Shown here in pieces: positions 20,104-21,527 of a stretch of 21,527 nt of DNA. The notes under the pieces are model-generated. The model saw only the letters and a list, made by a program, of their open reading frames with translations, had not been told where the DNA came from and did not search any database. The position numbers and the translations under genes were made by a program. How positions within the stretch are numbered: position 1 is the first letter of the stretch; each line of letters opens with the position of its first letter. The stretch is from Perkinsus olseni (Eukaryota; Perkinsozoa; Perkinsida; Perkinsidae), in contig JABANP010000703.1 in assembly GCA_013115135.1 (NCBI GenBank), positions 1 through 21,527 on the forward strand. Direction: 5' to 3'.

Positions 20104-20774
20104 AGTGGCAAATTGCCACTGGCAATAGGGTGGTAAATTTGATACTTGTTTCGTGCTACGGTAGCACTGCTACCAACAGGATATGGCAATTCGAATCGAA
20201 TTATTCGATTGCCGCAGCGGATGTTTCGGGCACGTTGTAATTCGTGATTCGGAAATTCCGAGTCGGAATACGACTCCAATTTCCAGTCTTGATTCGAGAC
20301 TCAGAACGTTCTAGCCATGACCCATGGCCCCTGAGGTTATACTGCGAGCCGCAGTCTGCCACCCTCAAACAATCTTCACGTCATATCCTGGAACTTATTC
20401 ATAACTTTCCCGACTTCCATACATGAAACGGCTCAGGAGACTAGTGTGCGCTAGTCTGCCAATCGACGATGGGATAGGTGCTCGGAGCACCGTGCTCCAG
20501 AATCCTAAATTCTAGACTCCAAGAATGTCACACCGTGTCATGCGCAAAGAGTGCCACGGTAATACCGTGACGGTATCGGACGATGTTGCCGTGCCCGGCA
20601 CTGACAAGTGCCGCCGGCACTGTGTCGGCCTTCGCAGCTCTCCTATTGGCTGTAGCCAAAAAATACTTAAATTTCGCTTAATTTCAGCCCTTGCCGAAAT
20701 TTCCCGAGAAATTCACTCGGAAATTTCTATCAGGATTTCCGATTTACCACCCTCGAACTGTTCGACGGTCGAAC
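20104..20774. repeat. Chain of arm / inverted arm / arm (zigzag) palindromes
   Basis: Here palindromes overlap in pairs whose centres are 7-8 nt apart, so one arm is shared and the order is A-A'-A. Cases: 20104-20126, 20153-20174 (GTGCTAC-G-GTAGCAC overlapping GGTAGCA-C-TGCTACC), 20188-20210, 20249-20276, 20477-20498 (GGTGCTC-G-GAGCACC overlapping GGAGCAC-C-GTGCTCC), 20555-20576 (CACGGTA-A-TACCGTG overlapping ATACCGT-G-ACGGTAT), 20591-20621 (four arms) and 20753-20774. Between them lie looped stems such as 20430-20460 (GACTAG/CTAGTC) and 20640-20660 (TTGGCT/AGCCAA). The arm sequence differs from unit to unit, so this is not a dispersed copy of one element. Confidence 0.85.
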
Positions 20775-21100
20775 TCATCCTGGGGGGCCCCCGAAGGGCG
20801 GGGGGTGATATAAGTTCGCCGTAGAAATAGAAGAGCATATAAAATCCAATACATTAAAACTCGCACTACTAAACGCGAGTGGTACATGAATCATTTACGG
20901 TGAATGACACGCGGTTTACGGTCAGCATGCGAGATGTGGAGAATGGGCAGTAATGTTGCTGAGATAGAACGAGTGAAGAACGTATAGGGAACAGAAAAAA
21001 GAACCCCCTGAGAAAGTCCCTTCCGCCCGCTCGGAGTGTAGATGGCTCGACCCTTGCCCAGGTGTTCAAAAGAGGTTGGGCTACATGAGTCTCAGTCTGA
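20766..21100. repeat. Direct repeat, copy B
   Basis: This is the partner of the copy at 17966-18385. Block 1 (TCGAACTCATCCT... GGTGATATAAGTTCGCCG, 20769-20821) corresponds to part of the first exon of the pseudouridine synthase but is interrupted by a G/C palindromic insertion (about 20782-20806). Block 2 (about 20867-21100) holds ACTAAACGCGAGTGGTACATGA, GCGAGATGTG, CGCTCGGAGTGTAGATGGCTC and TTCAAAAGAGGTTGGGCTA. Similarity is roughly 70-75 percent by eye. No gene accompanies this copy. Confidence 0.7.
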
Positions 21101-21527
21101 GATTCAGTCTGGCCACCGCCGTTGAGCTTTCATAGTATAATTCGTTGAATGGCATTCAACGACCCGCTAGAAGGGACTGATCATCAACCACTGATGGGCT
21201 GATGGTTTGCAAGGAGGAGGGTCTCGTAATGCGAGGCTCGTGCGGCTTCTTATGTCCCACAGGATTTCGAGCGCCTCGCAGATCTCATAATTCCGTCGTG
21301 CAAATTGCTGGGCAATTGGTCGCAGACCAAGTGCGACCGTGAGAATCTCGCACTCATGCCACGGCTACATTCTCGCCTGTTGATCATTTGCGGCAGTACT
21401 CGTCGATCGGCCTAGGCTAGTGTGGGCCTCGATTGCTTTGGCCACTGCCCTCCAACGTTCCTCCATCAAGTTACATATACTCATTTGATATAGAATGACC
21501 TCCCTCTTCTACTGGGTATCGATTCTC
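21101..21527. other. Right end of window, no gene seen
   Basis: No coding region is recognisable. The segment holds a 21-nt palindrome with 10-nt arms at 21142-21162 (TCGTTGAATG around one G). It also holds linked stems at 21303-21317 (AATTGC/GCAATT, loop TGG) and 21316-21330 (TTGGTC/GACCAA, loop GCA), which again share bases in zigzag fashion. Confidence 0.5.

Larger units (their letters stand above)
18061..21330. repeat. Field of perfect odd-length palindromes (7-17 nt arms, one central base)
   Basis: By eye I found 22 perfect palindromes with arms of at least 7 nt around one central base. Positions: 18061-18079, 18391-18411, 18905-18939, 18957-18971, 19241-19255, 19672-19690, 19695-19709, 20074-20088, 20104-20120, 20112-20126, 20153-20167, 20160-20174, 20188-20202, 20194-20210, 20255-20269, 20477-20491, 20484-20498, 20555-20569, 20562-20576, 20607-20621, 20760-20774, 21142-21162. 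The largest has 17-nt arms (TGGCTCACTGGTCCTGC around one A). With even base use, one 7+1+7 match is expected per 16,384 positions, so about 0.2 in this stretch. Shorter or looped ones fill much of the rest. Even palindromes (18496-18507, 18539-18550) are present but fewer. Confidence 0.85.

Noticed and set aside
17966..21100. The two direct repeats as LTRs of a retrotransposon
   Set aside because: There is no reverse transcriptase, integrase or gag-like frame between them, no TG...CA ends are evident, and the left copy overlaps a coding exon of a housekeeping gene.
18061..21330. Palindromes as bacterial-type terminators or a CRISPR array
   Set aside because: The neighbours are clearly eukaryotic genes with spliceosomal introns, the arms differ in sequence from unit to unit, there are no T tracts, and there is no constant repeat with spacers.

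Overview
This window is nuclear DNA from a unicellular eukaryote. It is compact, with genes on both strands, spacers of about 30 to 440 bp, and coding regions cut by many GT-AG introns of mostly about 20-85 nt. Several products are recognisable once these introns are removed by eye: the 26S proteasome deubiquitinase Rpn11, a CCDC25-like protein, a Derlin, the retromer subunit VPS29, ALKBH4, axonemal dynein intermediate chain DNAI1 and an RluA/RPUSD2-type pseudouridine synthase. DNAI1 implies a motile cilium or flagellum at some life stage. A flagellated protist with very small introns fits, and a perkinsid-like alveolate is one possibility, but the sequence alone does not settle the lineage.

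Layout. 256-1394 (+) is an unrecognised basic protein. 1813-3200 (-) is an unrecognised protein with a C-terminal coiled coil. 3385-4916 (-) is Rpn11. 5353-6252 (+) is CCDC25-like, 6595-7698 (+) is Derlin and 7731-8169 (+) is a small unknown protein. 8301-9255 (-) is VPS29 and 9366-10639 (-) an unrecognised protein. About 11251-12247 (+) is a probable single-pass membrane protein. 12376-13146 (+) is ALKBH4, 13335-16150 (+) DNAI1 and 16588-18033 (-) the pseudouridine synthase. The genes are housekeeping genes of proteostasis, ER quality control, endosomal sorting, cilia and RNA modification. They do not form a pathway, although several (Rpn11, Derlin) belong to the ubiquitin-proteasome and ERAD machinery.

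From about 18061 to the end, ordinary genes give way to repeat DNA. It holds a PIF1-like helicase relic, a tandem array of about 31 bp units, and two direct copies of a repeat, the left copy of which contains the 5' end and upstream region of the pseudouridine synthase gene. The most unusual feature is a dense field of perfect odd-length palindromes, typically two 7-nt arms around one central base. Many are joined into chains of the form arm, inverted arm, arm. Comparing the two repeat copies shows such a chain in one copy where the other has a single arm, so palindromes appear to be actively gained here. I know of no named element family that matches this pattern.
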